Below, piece by piece: positions 16,841 through 24,407 of a DNA stretch of 64,000 nucleotides (position 1 is its first letter; each line of letters begins with the position of its first letter). The stretch comes from an uncultured Microbacterium sp. (GTDB taxonomy: Bacteria > Actinomycetota > Actinomycetes > Actinomycetales > Microbacteriaceae), in assembly GCF_947488465.1 (NCBI RefSeq), contig NZ_CANKZA010000001.1:372001-436000 (forward strand), read 5' to 3'. A program made the translations under genes and the position numbers. The notes below the pieces were generated by a model. It saw only the letters and a program-made list of their open reading frames with translations. It was not told the DNA's origin and searched no databases.

Positions 16841-17932
16841 TCAGTCCTCAGCGGCTGTGTGCTTCGGCGCGCTCGAACGCCGTGCGCGCACGACGCGACG
16901 CACCGCCCAGATGAGGGTGCCGGCGACAGCGGCCACCGCGAGCCAGGGGAGGAGGAACCCGATCGCGATGACGATCCCGTTCAGCGTCGCCGCGAGCCCC
17001 GACCAGCCGGCCGCGACCCCGTCGCCGAAGCCCGCCGGGTCGGCGGTCACGGCGGGGGCCGGCTCGACGAGGGTGATCATGACGCTCGCCATGTCGACCT
17101 GGCCCTCGAGCCACGTCAGTTGTTGACGCAGTGAGTCGAGCTCCGATTGGCGTTGCGAGAGAGCCGACTCCGCAGCAATCAGGTCGGCGGTCGATGCGCT
17201 CTCCGCCAGGAGTTCGGTGAGCCGGGCGACCGAGCCTTCCAGCGCTGCGACCCGCGCACGGAGGTCGACGGCTTCGGTCGTGACGTCACGTCGATCGATC
17301 TGCGAAGAGGTGAGCGTTCCGAGTTCTCCGAGACCCGACAGCGTCGCGGTGAGCTGGTCGGACGGCACCCGCACGGTGATCCACGTGCCGGTCGGCAGGG
17401 GGGCGTACATGTCCGTCGTGGCGAGCGGGGCCACCGGCGCGGACGAGCCGATGCTCATCGTTTCGACGTAGCCCCCGGCGAGCACAGCTGCCTCACCGAT
17501 CGACGTCGCTACCTCGGCGGCATCGTCGACCTCGACCGTCGCGGACGCGGACACCGCGATCTCTCGCTCCGTGTCCGAGACGCCGGCTTCCGTGCGCGCG
17601 GCGCCGCCGCTGGCGTCGGTGAGCGGCGCTCCGCCCATCTCCGCGCCGGATGCCGGGGCCACCGCGGCTGAGTCTGCCGACCCGGCAAAGCCCGACGGTC
17701 CCGGAATGCCGGAGAGCACCTGCGGGGCGATGATCGCCGCGACGGCGACGACCGCGGCGGCGGCGGCGCCGCCCATCCACCATCGTCCACGGCGGACCGC
17801 CCGGACGCGCGCGCGCTCCAGACGCGCCCGCTCGTCGCGGCGCTCCATAGCGATCTGGCTGAAGAGCGCCGTCTCCATCTCTTCGACACGTGCATCGCTC
17901 AACGCGGGCAGTGTCACCTCGTCGGTGTTCAT
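16841..17932 (-). CDS. DUF4349 membrane protein, partner of the ECF sigma factor
   Basis: A 363-residue protein. A cytoplasmic N-terminal segment (about 1-52), rich in charged helices (ARVEEMETALFSQIAMERRD), precedes a membrane helix (about 54-72). A large exported DUF4349 domain follows, with WITVRVPSDQLTATL and a coiled coil about 235-290 (VDLRARVAALEGSVARLTEL). A C-terminal membrane helix (about 325-350) and basic tail end the protein. The start ATG 17932 overlaps the stop of the sigma gene as ATGA, with GGAGGGGAC ahead, so the two are translationally coupled. The topology (cytoplasmic helices, one membrane helix, external sensor) resembles an anti-sigma factor, and I infer it controls that sigma factor; no standard anti-sigma zinc motif is present. 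Confidence 0.8.
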   Translation of the reverse strand: MNTDEVTLPALSDARVEEMETALFSQIAMERRDERARLERARVRAVRRGRWWMGGAAAAAVVAVAAIIAPQVLSGIPGPSGFAGSADSAAVAPASGAEMGGAPLTDASGGAARTEAGVSDTEREIAVSASATVEVDDAAEVATSIGEAAVLAGGYVETMSIGSSAPVAPLATTDMYAPLPTGTWITVRVPSDQLTATLSGLGELGTLTSSQIDRRDVTTEAVDLRARVAALEGSVARLTELLAESASTADLIAAESALSQRQSELDSLRQQLTWLEGQVDMASVMITLVEPAPAVTADPAGFGDGVAAGWSGLAATLNGIVIAIGFLLPWLAVAAVAGTLIWAVRRVVRARRSSAPKHTAAED

Positions 17933-18489
17933 GTCCCCTCCGGTTCGATCGTGTTCCGCAGGTGAGTGCGGATGCGGGACAGACGATTGCGGACGACACC
18001 GTGGCTCACACCGAGCCGGTCGGCGGCCGCCTGGTACGCGTATCCATCGGCGGCGCACAGACGGAAGATCTTCTGATCGAGCAGACCGAGTGTTCCCACC
18101 TCCTGCAGAATGCGTTCCACGAGAGCCGCGTCGATGACCTGGGATTCCACGTCCACGACCGCCGGTAGCGTCTCGTCGGCCGCCGGCGTCAGGTGCGCGC
18201 GGTCACGTTGCTGGCGGCGGATGCGGTTGGCGCACTGGAACCGGCAGATCGTCACGAGCCAGGGGAGCAGCGAGTCACCGACGAGGTCGAGTTCCGGCAG
18301 TTTCCGCCATGCAGCCAAGAACGTCTCTTGCGCGACATCTTCGGCATCCGTGCGTGACCCCAGGAGACCATGCGCGAGCCAAAACACCGGCCGTACATAG
18401 GCGCGGTACAGCTGGCGGAAGGCATGGTCGCTCCCCGCCGCTGCGGCGGCGACCAGTTCTGCATCGCCGTGCGTCACGGTCTCAGCCAT
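17929..18489 (-). CDS. RNA polymerase ECF sigma factor
   Basis: A 186-residue extracytoplasmic-function sigma factor. Region 2 (about 22-95) contains FRQLYRAYVRPVFWLAHGLL and DAEDVAQETFLAAWR, the conserved DAED/VQETF core that binds RNA polymerase and the -10 element. Region 4 (about 125-178) ends in the helix-turn-helix YAYQAAADRLGVSHGVVRNRLSRIR that reads the -35 element. Regions 1 and 3 are absent, as usual for ECF factors. The gene directly overlaps a DUF4349 membrane protein that may hold it inactive. The target regulon is not visible; it faces away from the TerC gene across a region carrying a riboswitch-like leader. Confidence 0.92.
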   Translation of the reverse strand: MAETVTHGDAELVAAAAAGSDHAFRQLYRAYVRPVFWLAHGLLGSRTDAEDVAQETFLAAWRKLPELDLVGDSLLPWLVTICRFQCANRIRRQQRDRAHLTPAADETLPAVVDVESQVIDAALVERILQEVGTLGLLDQKIFRLCAADGYAYQAAADRLGVSHGVVRNRLSRIRTHLRNTIEPEGT

Positions 18490-18597
18490 CGTGTCCTTGT
18501 CGTCTGGGAGAGCGACCCCTCCTGGGAGAAGAGTGTCGGTCGCGCGGTGATCGTCTCAGATGGACGGTACCGCGTGGCGGGGACTGTATTCTTGTGC

Positions 18598-18700
18598 GAG
18601 CGAGAGGGAGTATCCCGTCCTCGCGCGTCCGTCAGTACGGGCCTTGCAGTCGAGGCTCCGGGCGCGCGCCGCGCTCACGCGGGGGAGAGACTTTCGACGT
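18598..18700 (+). promoter_or_regulatory. Candidate yybP-ykoY (Mn2+) riboswitch in the TerC leader
   Basis: The leader has the hallmarks of the manganese-sensing yybP-ykoY class. CGAGAG (18601-18606) pairs with CTTTCG (18691-18696) as P1 with one G-U pair. It is followed at once by GGAGTA (18607-18612), the conserved L1 sequence. CCCGT (18614-18618) pairs with ACGGG (18637-18641). The 3' side carries GAGAGAC before the P1 closing strand. The class is known to precede TerC/Alx and MntP genes. A TATTCT box at 18587-18592 could be the -10 element. The call was made by eye without a covariance model. Confidence 0.65.
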
Positions 18701-18725
18701 TCTTCCACCCCTCCGAAAGGCCCAC

Positions 18726-19835
18726 ATGGACCTCCCTGTCTGGTTCGAGGTCGGCTCGCTCGTCGTGCTGACGCTCATCCTCATCGCCGATTTGCTGCTG
18801 ATCCTCAAGCGTCCGCACATTCCGTCGACCCGCGAATCGACCCTGTGGGTCGTGTTCTACGTCACGCTGGCGCTGATCTTCGCGGGGTTGATGTGGTACT
18901 TCGCCGGCGGTGAGTACGCGGGTCAGTTCATTGCAGGCTGGCTGACGGAGTACAGCCTGTCGATCGACAACCTGTTCGTGTTCGTCCTGATCATGAGCCA
19001 ATTCTCGGTCCCGCGCCGCTACCAGCAGGAGGTGCTGATGGTGGGCATCATCATCGCGCTGATCCTGCGTGGCCTGTTCATCCTCGCGGGCGCGGCGATC
19101 ATCGAGCAGTTCAGCTGGGTGTTCTACATCTTCGGTGCGTTCCTGGTCTTCACCGCGTGGCGCCAGGCGTTCCCCGGCGGGGACCACGACTCCGACGTGA
19201 AGCAGGAGAGCTTCATCGTTCGCCTCCTGCGCCGCACGATCGACATCTCCGACGAGTACGACGGAGCGAAGGTGCGCACCGTGGTGAACGGCAAGAAGAT
19301 GTTCACTCCGATGATCATCGTCTTCGCCGCGATCGGCATGACCGATCTGCTGTTCGCGCTCGACTCGATCCCGGCGATTTTCGGCATCACCCAGAGCCCG
19401 TTCATCGTCTTCACCGCGAACCTGTTCGCGCTGATGGGTCTGCGACAGCTGTACTTCCTGCTGGGGGACCTGCTCGACCGTCTCAAGTATCTGCACTACG
19501 GCATCGCGTTCATCCTCGCGTTCATCGGTGTGAAGCTCGTCTTCCACGCGATGCACGAGAACGAACTGCCCTTCATCAACGGCGGCGAGCACATCGAGTG
19601 GGCTCCGGAGATCTCCACCTGGACGTCGCTGGGCGTCATCATCGTCTCGATGATCGTCGCGACCGTCGCGAGCCTCATCGCGTCCTCGCGGGAGCGGAAG
19701 GCAGCTCCCGTCACCGCCGGCCGCATCGACGCCGAAGCCGCACCGGAGCAGACTCCGGTCACCGCTGCCGAGAAGGTCGCCGACGAGAAGGGCACGCCGC
19801 CGACCGTCGAGCAGCCCCCCACCGACGCGCGCTGA
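18726..19835 (+). CDS. TerC/Alx family integral membrane protein
   Basis: A 369-residue membrane protein with about nine hydrophobic helices and a charged C-terminal tail (about 325-369). The family signature is present twice: LTEYSLSIDNLFVFVLIMSQF (helix 3, acidic residues in the membrane) and AIGMTDLLFALDSIPAIFGI (helix 6). TerC/Alx proteins are now linked to Mn2+ export and metallation of exported proteins (family knowledge), which agrees with the riboswitch-like leader immediately ahead. ATG 18726 has GAAAGG seven bases upstream; in-frame codons further up belong to the leader. Confidence 0.93.
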   Translation: MDLPVWFEVGSLVVLTLILIADLLLILKRPHIPSTRESTLWVVFYVTLALIFAGLMWYFAGGEYAGQFIAGWLTEYSLSIDNLFVFVLIMSQFSVPRRYQQEVLMVGIIIALILRGLFILAGAAIIEQFSWVFYIFGAFLVFTAWRQAFPGGDHDSDVKQESFIVRLLRRTIDISDEYDGAKVRTVVNGKKMFTPMIIVFAAIGMTDLLFALDSIPAIFGITQSPFIVFTANLFALMGLRQLYFLLGDLLDRLKYLHYGIAFILAFIGVKLVFHAMHENELPFINGGEHIEWAPEISTWTSLGVIIVSMIVATVASLIASSRERKAAPVTAGRIDAEAAPEQTPVTAAEKVADEKGTPPTVEQPPTDAR

Positions 19836-19870
19836 GCTCGCCGTCAGCCGCTCCGCGCGGCGCACGAACG

Positions 19871-19936
19871 CCGCAGAATGTTGCGAACTCCGCACCGGAT
19901 GGCCGTATCCGGTGCGGAGTTCGCGCATTTCTGCGG
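19871..19936. repeat. Long extragenic inverted repeat between terC and leuC
   Basis: Two 30-nt arms (19871-19900 and 19907-19936) with a 6-nt loop match at 26 positions, including an unbroken run of 18 from GCGAACTCC to CACCGGAT and an outer CCGCAGAA. A four-base bulge interrupts each arm. The stem is much longer than a normal terminator and lacks a T-tract. It could still end terC transcription, or be a copy of an extragenic palindrome family. Confidence 0.7.
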
Positions 19937-20037
19937 AGATCGTGAGGCTCCCGGGGTGGTGTCGGGCGGATGTCGGGCACCCCGCGCGCCGGGTGTAACC
20001 GCACGGGTGTCCATGCGGCGGTGGTAATGTGAGCGTC

Positions 20038-20088
20038 GTGCGGATCGCTCGACTTCTCCTTAGCGGCCGCGACGAGATCTCGCTCTGA
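20038..20088 (+). CDS. leuCD leader peptide (Leu-Leu-Leu)
   Basis: A 16-codon open frame starts at GTG 20038 and reads MRIARLLLSGRDEISL, with codons CTT CTC CTT giving three consecutive leucines and a fourth Leu as the last residue, then TGA. It sits 7 nt after a TAATGT -10-like box (20025-20030), so it would be translated from a leaderless message. The stop lies inside a perfect 11-bp stem-loop. A leucine run ahead of leucine-biosynthesis genes is the classical mark of attenuation: ribosome stalling when charged tRNA-Leu is scarce. The sequence is directly visible; the mechanism is inferred from known leu leaders. Confidence 0.75.
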   Translation: MRIARLLLSGRDEISL

Positions 20089-20105
20089 GCCCACTCTCGT
20101 CGCGG
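20067..20105 (+). promoter_or_regulatory. Attenuator-type hairpin in the leuC leader
   Basis: CCGCGACGAGA (20067-20077) pairs perfectly with TCTCGTCGCGG (20095-20105). The 5' arm overlaps the last codons of the leader peptide, so a ribosome paused on the Leu run would leave it open to fold while a ribosome at the stop would cover it. A shorter palindrome, CGAGATCTCG (20073-20082), competes with the 5' arm. The leader between terC and leuC otherwise shows only the long inverted repeat. Confidence 0.6.
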
Positions 20106-20148
20106 AGTCCTTCGCGGGCACATCCGACGTCGACAAGAACGAGACATC

Positions 20149-21594
20149 ATGAGCACTCCTATTTCCGAGCATCCGCGCACCTTGGCCGAGAAGGTCTGGG
20201 ACGACCACCTCGTCGTCAAGGGTGAGGACGGTCAGCCCGACCTCATCTACATCGACCTGCACCTGGTGCACGAGGTCACGAGCCCCCAAGCTTTCGACGG
20301 TCTCCGCGCGGAAGGTCGCCCGTTGCGCCGCGTCGATCTGACGATCGCGACCGAGGACCACAACACGCCTACCCTCGCGATCGACAAGCCGATCGCCGAT
20401 CTCACCAGCCGTACCCAGATCGAGACGCTCCGCCGCAACGCGGAGGAGTTCGGGGTGCGCCTGCACTCGCTGGGCGACAAAGAGCAGGGGATCGTGCACG
20501 TCGTGGGGCCCCAGTTGGGTCTCACGATGCCGGGCATCACGGTGGTCTGCGGCGACTCGCACACCTCGACCCACGGCGCATTCGGCGCCATGGCGTTCGG
20601 GATCGGGACGAGCGAGGTGGAGCACGTCATGGCGACCCAGACGCTGCCCCTCAAGCCCTTCAAGACGATGGCGATCACGGTCGAGGGCGAGCTTGCCCCC
20701 GGCGTGAGCGCGAAAGACATCATCCTCGCGATCATCGCCAAGATCGGGGCGAACGGCGGTCAAGGTTACGTGCTCGAATTCCGCGGCTCTGCCATCCGGT
20801 CCCTCTCGATGGAGGGTCGCATGACGATCTGCAACATGGCGATCGAAGCCGGCGCCCGCGCCGGCATGATCGCTCCCGATGAGACGACGTTCGCGTACGT
20901 CAAGGACAAGCCGCACGCCCCGCAGGGCGCGGACTGGGATGAAGCGGTCGCCTATTGGCGGACCCTGCCCTCCGATGACGGTGCCGTGTACGATGCCGAG
21001 GTCTTCCTCGACGCGGGCGCCCTCGAGCCCTTCGTCACGTGGGGCACGAATCCCGGTCAGGGCGTATCGCTGAGCGACGTCGTCCCCGACCCGGCATCCT
21101 TCGCCGACCCGAACGAGCGCGCGGCGGCCGAGCGGGCGTTGGAGTACATGGATCTGACGGCCGGTACGCCGATGAAGCAGGTTCCGGTGGATGCCGTGTT
21201 CATGGGATCGTGCACGAACAGCCGTATCGAGGACCTCCGCCAATTCGCGTCGATCGTCGAAGGTCGCACCAAGGCCGACGGCGTTCGCGTCATGGTCGTC
21301 CCCGGCTCCGCGCGCGTGCGCCTGGAAGCCGAAGCCGAGGGCCTGGACAAGGTGTTCACCGACTTCGGTGCCGAGTGGCGTTTCGCGGGGTGTTCGATGT
21401 GTCTCGGGATGAACCCCGATCAGCTCGCGCCCGGTGAGCGGTGCGCGTCGACGAGCAACCGGAACTTCGAGGGGCGCCAGGGCAAGGGCGGCCGCACGCA
21501 TCTCGTATCGCCGCTCGTCGCTGCCGCGACGGCCGTGCTCGGCCACCTGGCGAGTCCGAGCGATGTGCCCGCGATCGAGCGAGTGGAGGCCTGA
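20149..21594 (+). CDS. leuC: 3-isopropylmalate dehydratase large subunit
   Basis: An aconitase-family [4Fe-4S] subunit (481 residues) which, with LeuD, isomerises 2- to 3-isopropylmalate in leucine biosynthesis. The cluster cysteines are in [15 protein letters not shown] and [14 protein letters not shown]. The aconitase signature is also visible as [23 protein letters not shown] 20149 lies at the end of a leader that encodes a Leu-rich peptide and a hairpin, so leucine-responsive attenuation is likely. The stop is separated from leuD by a single base. Confidence 0.97.
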   Translation: MSTPISEHPRTLAEKVWDDHLVVKGEDGQPDLIYIDLHLVHEVTSPQAFDGLRAEGRPLRRVDLTIATEDHNTPTLAIDKPIADLTSRTQIETLRRNAEEFGVRLHSLGDKEQGIVHVVGPQLGLTMPGITVVCGDSHTSTHGAFGAMAFGIGTSEVEHVMATQTLPLKPFKTMAITVEGELAPGVSAKDIILAIIAKIGANGGQGYVLEFRGSAIRSLSMEGRMTICNMAIEAGARAGMIAPDETTFAYVKDKPHAPQGADWDEAVAYWRTLPSDDGAVYDAEVFLDAGALEPFVTWGTNPGQGVSLSDVVPDPASFADPNERAAAERALEYMDLTAGTPMKQVPVDAVFMGSCTNSRIEDLRQFASIVEGRTKADGVRVMVVPGSARVRLEAEAEGLDKVFTDFGAEWRFAGCSMCLGMNPDQLAPGERCASTSNRNFEGRQGKGGRTHLVSPLVAAATAVLGHLASPSDVPAIERVEA

Positions 21595-21595
21595 C

Positions 21596-22192
21596 ATGGA
21601 GAAGTTCCACACCCACACCGGGATCGCCGCGCCGTTGACACGCTCGGCGGTCGACACGGATCAGATCATCCCGGCCGTCTACCTCAAGCGGGTCACGAAG
21701 ACGGGCTTCGACGACGCGTTGTTCGCGAACTGGCGCCAGGATCCCGAATTCATCCTCAACCAGGCTGCCTACCAGGGCGCGTCGATTTTGGTCGCCGGGC
21801 CCGACTTCGGCACCGGCTCCAGTCGCGAGCACGCCGTCTGGGCGCTCCGCGATTTCGGCTTCCACGTCGTGCTGAGTCCGAAGTTCGCCGACATCTTCCG
21901 CGGCAACGCGGGCAAGCAGGGTCTGGTGACGGGTGTCGTGACCGAGGCAGACATCGAGGCGATCTGGGCAGCAATCCAGGCGCAACCGGGCATCTCGATG
22001 ACGGTGGACCTGCAGGAGCGCACCGCCGTCATCGGCGACCTCCGAGTGGCTTTCGAGATCGACGATTACACTAGGTGGCGGCTCCTCGAAGGGCTCGATG
22101 ACATCGGGCTCACGCTGCGCAACGAGGACAAGATCGCGCAGTTCGAGGCGCGCCGTGAGGCGTGGCGACCACGGACGATCCCCGTTCCGTAG
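21596..22192 (+). CDS. leuD: 3-isopropylmalate dehydratase small subunit
   Basis: A 198-residue swivel-domain partner of LeuC. It has the family start [20 protein letters not shown] followed by [10 protein letters not shown], and [20 protein letters not shown], the loop that closes on the substrate. It begins one base after the leuC stop with GGAGG in the last leuC codons, a classic coupled pair. leuA, leuB and ilv genes are not in the window. Confidence 0.97.
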   Translation: MEKFHTHTGIAAPLTRSAVDTDQIIPAVYLKRVTKTGFDDALFANWRQDPEFILNQAAYQGASILVAGPDFGTGSSREHAVWALRDFGFHVVLSPKFADIFRGNAGKQGLVTGVVTEADIEAIWAAIQAQPGISMTVDLQERTAVIGDLRVAFEIDDYTRWRLLEGLDDIGLTLRNEDKIAQFEARREAWRPRTIPVP

Positions 22193-22200
22193 CCCGGAGC

Positions 22201-22221
22201 ACGCCCCACACCCCGGGGCGT
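22201..22221 (+). terminator. Weak hairpin between leuD and murA
   Basis: ACGCCCC (22201-22207) pairs with GGGGCGT (22215-22221) across a 7-nt loop; no T-tract follows. It may attenuate or merely separate leuCD from the murA group. Confidence 0.35.
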
Positions 22222-22260
22222 CGCTGTCTGCATCCTCGAGAAACAAGTGAGGTTCCCTCG

Positions 22261-23637
22261 ATGAATACCCTTCTCAGCCAGTCGGCATCGTCCCAGCCCG
22301 GCTCGGGCGGCAACGTATCGCCCGGTCAAGCGCTCACGATCCGCGGCGGACGCCCGCTCTCGGGCCGCGTCGAGGTCAAGGGGGCGAAGAACCTCGCCAC
22401 AAAGGCGATGGTGGCCGCTCTTCTCGGCGAGACCGAGAGCGTGTTGCGCGACGTACCGGACATCAGCGATGTGCACGTCGTGCGCTCGTTGCTCGAGGTG
22501 CACGGTGTGACCGTGCAAGACGACGGCGACGGCGTGCTCCGGCTCGACCCGCGCGGCGCCGTGTCCGCTCACTTCGAGGAGATCGACGCGCACGCGGGGG
22601 CCTCCCGCATCCCGATCCTGTTCTGCGGCCCGTTGCTGCACCTGCTGGGTCAGGCCTTCATCCCGGACCTCGGTGGATGCCGGATCGGCGATCGACCGAT
22701 CGACTTCCACCTCGATGCCTTGCGTGCGTTCGGAGCCACGGTCGAAAAGCTCCCGAGTGGGATCCGCCTGTCGGCGCCGGCAGAAGGCTTGACGGGAGCG
22801 GACATCGAGCTTCCGTACCCGAGCGTCGGTGCCACTGAGCAGGTCCTCCTGACGGCCGTCCGCGCGAAAGGAACGACAGAACTGCGCAACGCCGCGATCG
22901 AGCCTGAGATCATGGACCTCATCGCCGTGCTGCAGAAGATGGGCGCGATCATCTCGTACGAGCCCAACCGGGTCATCTTCATCGAGGGAGTCGATTCGCT
23001 GCGTGGCTACGATCACCGCTGCATCTTCGACCGCAACGAGGCCGCATCGTGGGCGTGCGCGGCGCTCGCCACGGACGGGGACATCTTCGTCGGCGGCGCG
23101 AAGCAGCAGGAAATGCTGACATTCCTCAACGTCTTCCGCAAGGCGGGCGGAGACTTCGACATCGCGGAGGATGGCATCCGTTTCCGCCGCGGCGGAGCGC
23201 TGAAGCCGGTCGTCGTCGAGACCGACGTACACCCCGGCTTCATGACCGACTGGCAGCAACCGCTCATCGTGGCCCTCACGCAGGCCGAGGGCACCTCGGT
23301 CGTCCACGAGACGGTGTACGAGAACCGGCTGGGCTTCACGCGTGCGCTCGTGCAGATGGGCGCGGACATCGTGGTCCACCCGGAGGGGATCGCCAGCGAC
23401 GACCGCCGTGTTCCGCGCCGCGCGCTCGAGCAAGCGGCCGTCATCAACGGACCGACGCCGTTGCACGCCGCGGACGTCGTGGTCCCCGACCTCCGCGGCG
23501 GGTACTCGTACGTCATCGCGGCACTCGCGGCCGAGGGCACGTCGACGGTCCGCAACGTCGACATCATCCGCCGCGGCTACGAGAAGTTCCTCGACAAGCT
23601 CACCGACGTCGGCGCCGACTTCGACGTCGTCGGGTGA
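22261..23637 (+). CDS. murA: UDP-N-acetylglucosamine 1-carboxyvinyltransferase
   Basis: The first committed enzyme of peptidoglycan precursor synthesis, transferring enolpyruvate from PEP to UDP-GlcNAc (458 residues; EPSP-synthase-like fold with two inside-out barrels). Conserved features include VEVKGAKN near the N terminus (active-site Lys and Asn), and LGGCRIGDRPIDFHLDAL, whose Cys is the residue equivalent to Cys115 of the E. coli enzyme and the fosfomycin target. Because Cys is retained and not Asp, intrinsic fosfomycin sensitivity of this enzyme would be expected. ATG 22261 has GAGG eight bases upstream. The short non-homologous N-terminal extension (about 20 Ser/Gly-rich residues) is unusual but common in this group. 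Confidence 0.94.
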   Translation: MNTLLSQSASSQPGSGGNVSPGQALTIRGGRPLSGRVEVKGAKNLATKAMVAALLGETESVLRDVPDISDVHVVRSLLEVHGVTVQDDGDGVLRLDPRGAVSAHFEEIDAHAGASRIPILFCGPLLHLLGQAFIPDLGGCRIGDRPIDFHLDALRAFGATVEKLPSGIRLSAPAEGLTGADIELPYPSVGATEQVLLTAVRAKGTTELRNAAIEPEIMDLIAVLQKMGAIISYEPNRVIFIEGVDSLRGYDHRCIFDRNEAASWACAALATDGDIFVGGAKQQEMLTFLNVFRKAGGDFDIAEDGIRFRRGGALKPVVVETDVHPGFMTDWQQPLIVALTQAEGTSVVHETVYENRLGFTRALVQMGADIVVHPEGIASDDRRVPRRALEQAAVINGPTPLHAADVVVPDLRGGYSYVIAALAAEGTSTVRNVDIIRRGYEKFLDKLTDVGADFDVVG

Positions 23638-23642
23638 GTGGA

Positions 23643-24407
23643 GTGTCGAAGTCCCCTCGTCGGCAGATTTCGCCCGAGAAGTCGCGGCCGACGGTGTTTT
23701 GGCCGCTCGCGGCCATCGCGATCCCTGTGACCGGGTGGTTCGCCAAGATCGAGATCACGGGCCAGGAACACCTTCCGGTCGAGGGTCCCTATGTGCTCGC
23801 CCCGAATCATTACAGCGAGTTCGACCCGCTGGTTCTTGCCGTGGCGACCTGGCGCCTCGGGCGGGCGCCACGGTTCATGGCCAAAGAGAGCCTCTTCCGC
23901 GTGCCGGTCCTGGGCTGGGCGTTGCGCGCCACCGGCATGGTCCCGGTCGCACGATCGTCCTCGGCCGCAGCGGCCAAACAGACGCTCGAGCAGTCCGAAA
24001 GCCTGGTCGAGCACGGACGCGGGGTCATCGTGTATCCCGAGGGCACCCTCACGCGCGATCCCGACATGTGGCCCATGCGCGGCAAGACCGGCGCGGTGCG
24101 TCTTGCGATCGCCGGCGATATACCGGTGATCCCGGTGGCGACCTGGGGCGTCGATCAGATCATGCCGCGGTACGGGAAGCTCAGCTTCTGGCCGCCCCGA
24201 AAGCGCGTGCAGGTGCGCCTCGGACCCGCGAGCGATCTGTCCGCTTTCCGAGGGGCTTCGGGATCCGCCAAGCTCGTCGCCGCGACCGACGTGGTCATGG
24301 CCGATGTGGCTGCGCTCCTCGGAGAACTCCGCGGACTCACCCCGCCCGCCGAGCGCTGGAACCCCGCCGCGCACGGACAGAGAGAGACGGGACGCCTTGA
24401 ACCGTAG
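23643..24407 (+). CDS. plsC: 1-acyl-sn-glycerol-3-phosphate acyltransferase (PlsC family)
   Basis: A 254-residue LPLAT-superfamily enzyme of phospholipid synthesis. The catalytic motif I is APNHYSEFDPLVL (H-x4-D, with Tyr, Ser, Glu and Phe in between), and motif III is VIVYPEGTLTRD. Motif II FMAKESLFRVPVLGW and motif IV VPVIPVATWG-type residues (IPVIPVATWG) are also in place. The GTG at 23643 is chosen (MSKSPRRQ); GTG 23634, overlapping the murA TGA as GTGA, is nine bases upstream and equally possible. Its end overlaps gpsA, whose product supplies glycerol 3-phosphate for the same pathway. Confidence 0.9.
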   Translation: MSKSPRRQISPEKSRPTVFWPLAAIAIPVTGWFAKIEITGQEHLPVEGPYVLAPNHYSEFDPLVLAVATWRLGRAPRFMAKESLFRVPVLGWALRATGMVPVARSSSAAAAKQTLEQSESLVEHGRGVIVYPEGTLTRDPDMWPMRGKTGAVRLAIAGDIPVIPVATWGVDQIMPRYGKLSFWPPRKRVQVRLGPASDLSAFRGASGSAKLVAATDVVMADVAALLGELRGLTPPAERWNPAAHGQRETGRLEP

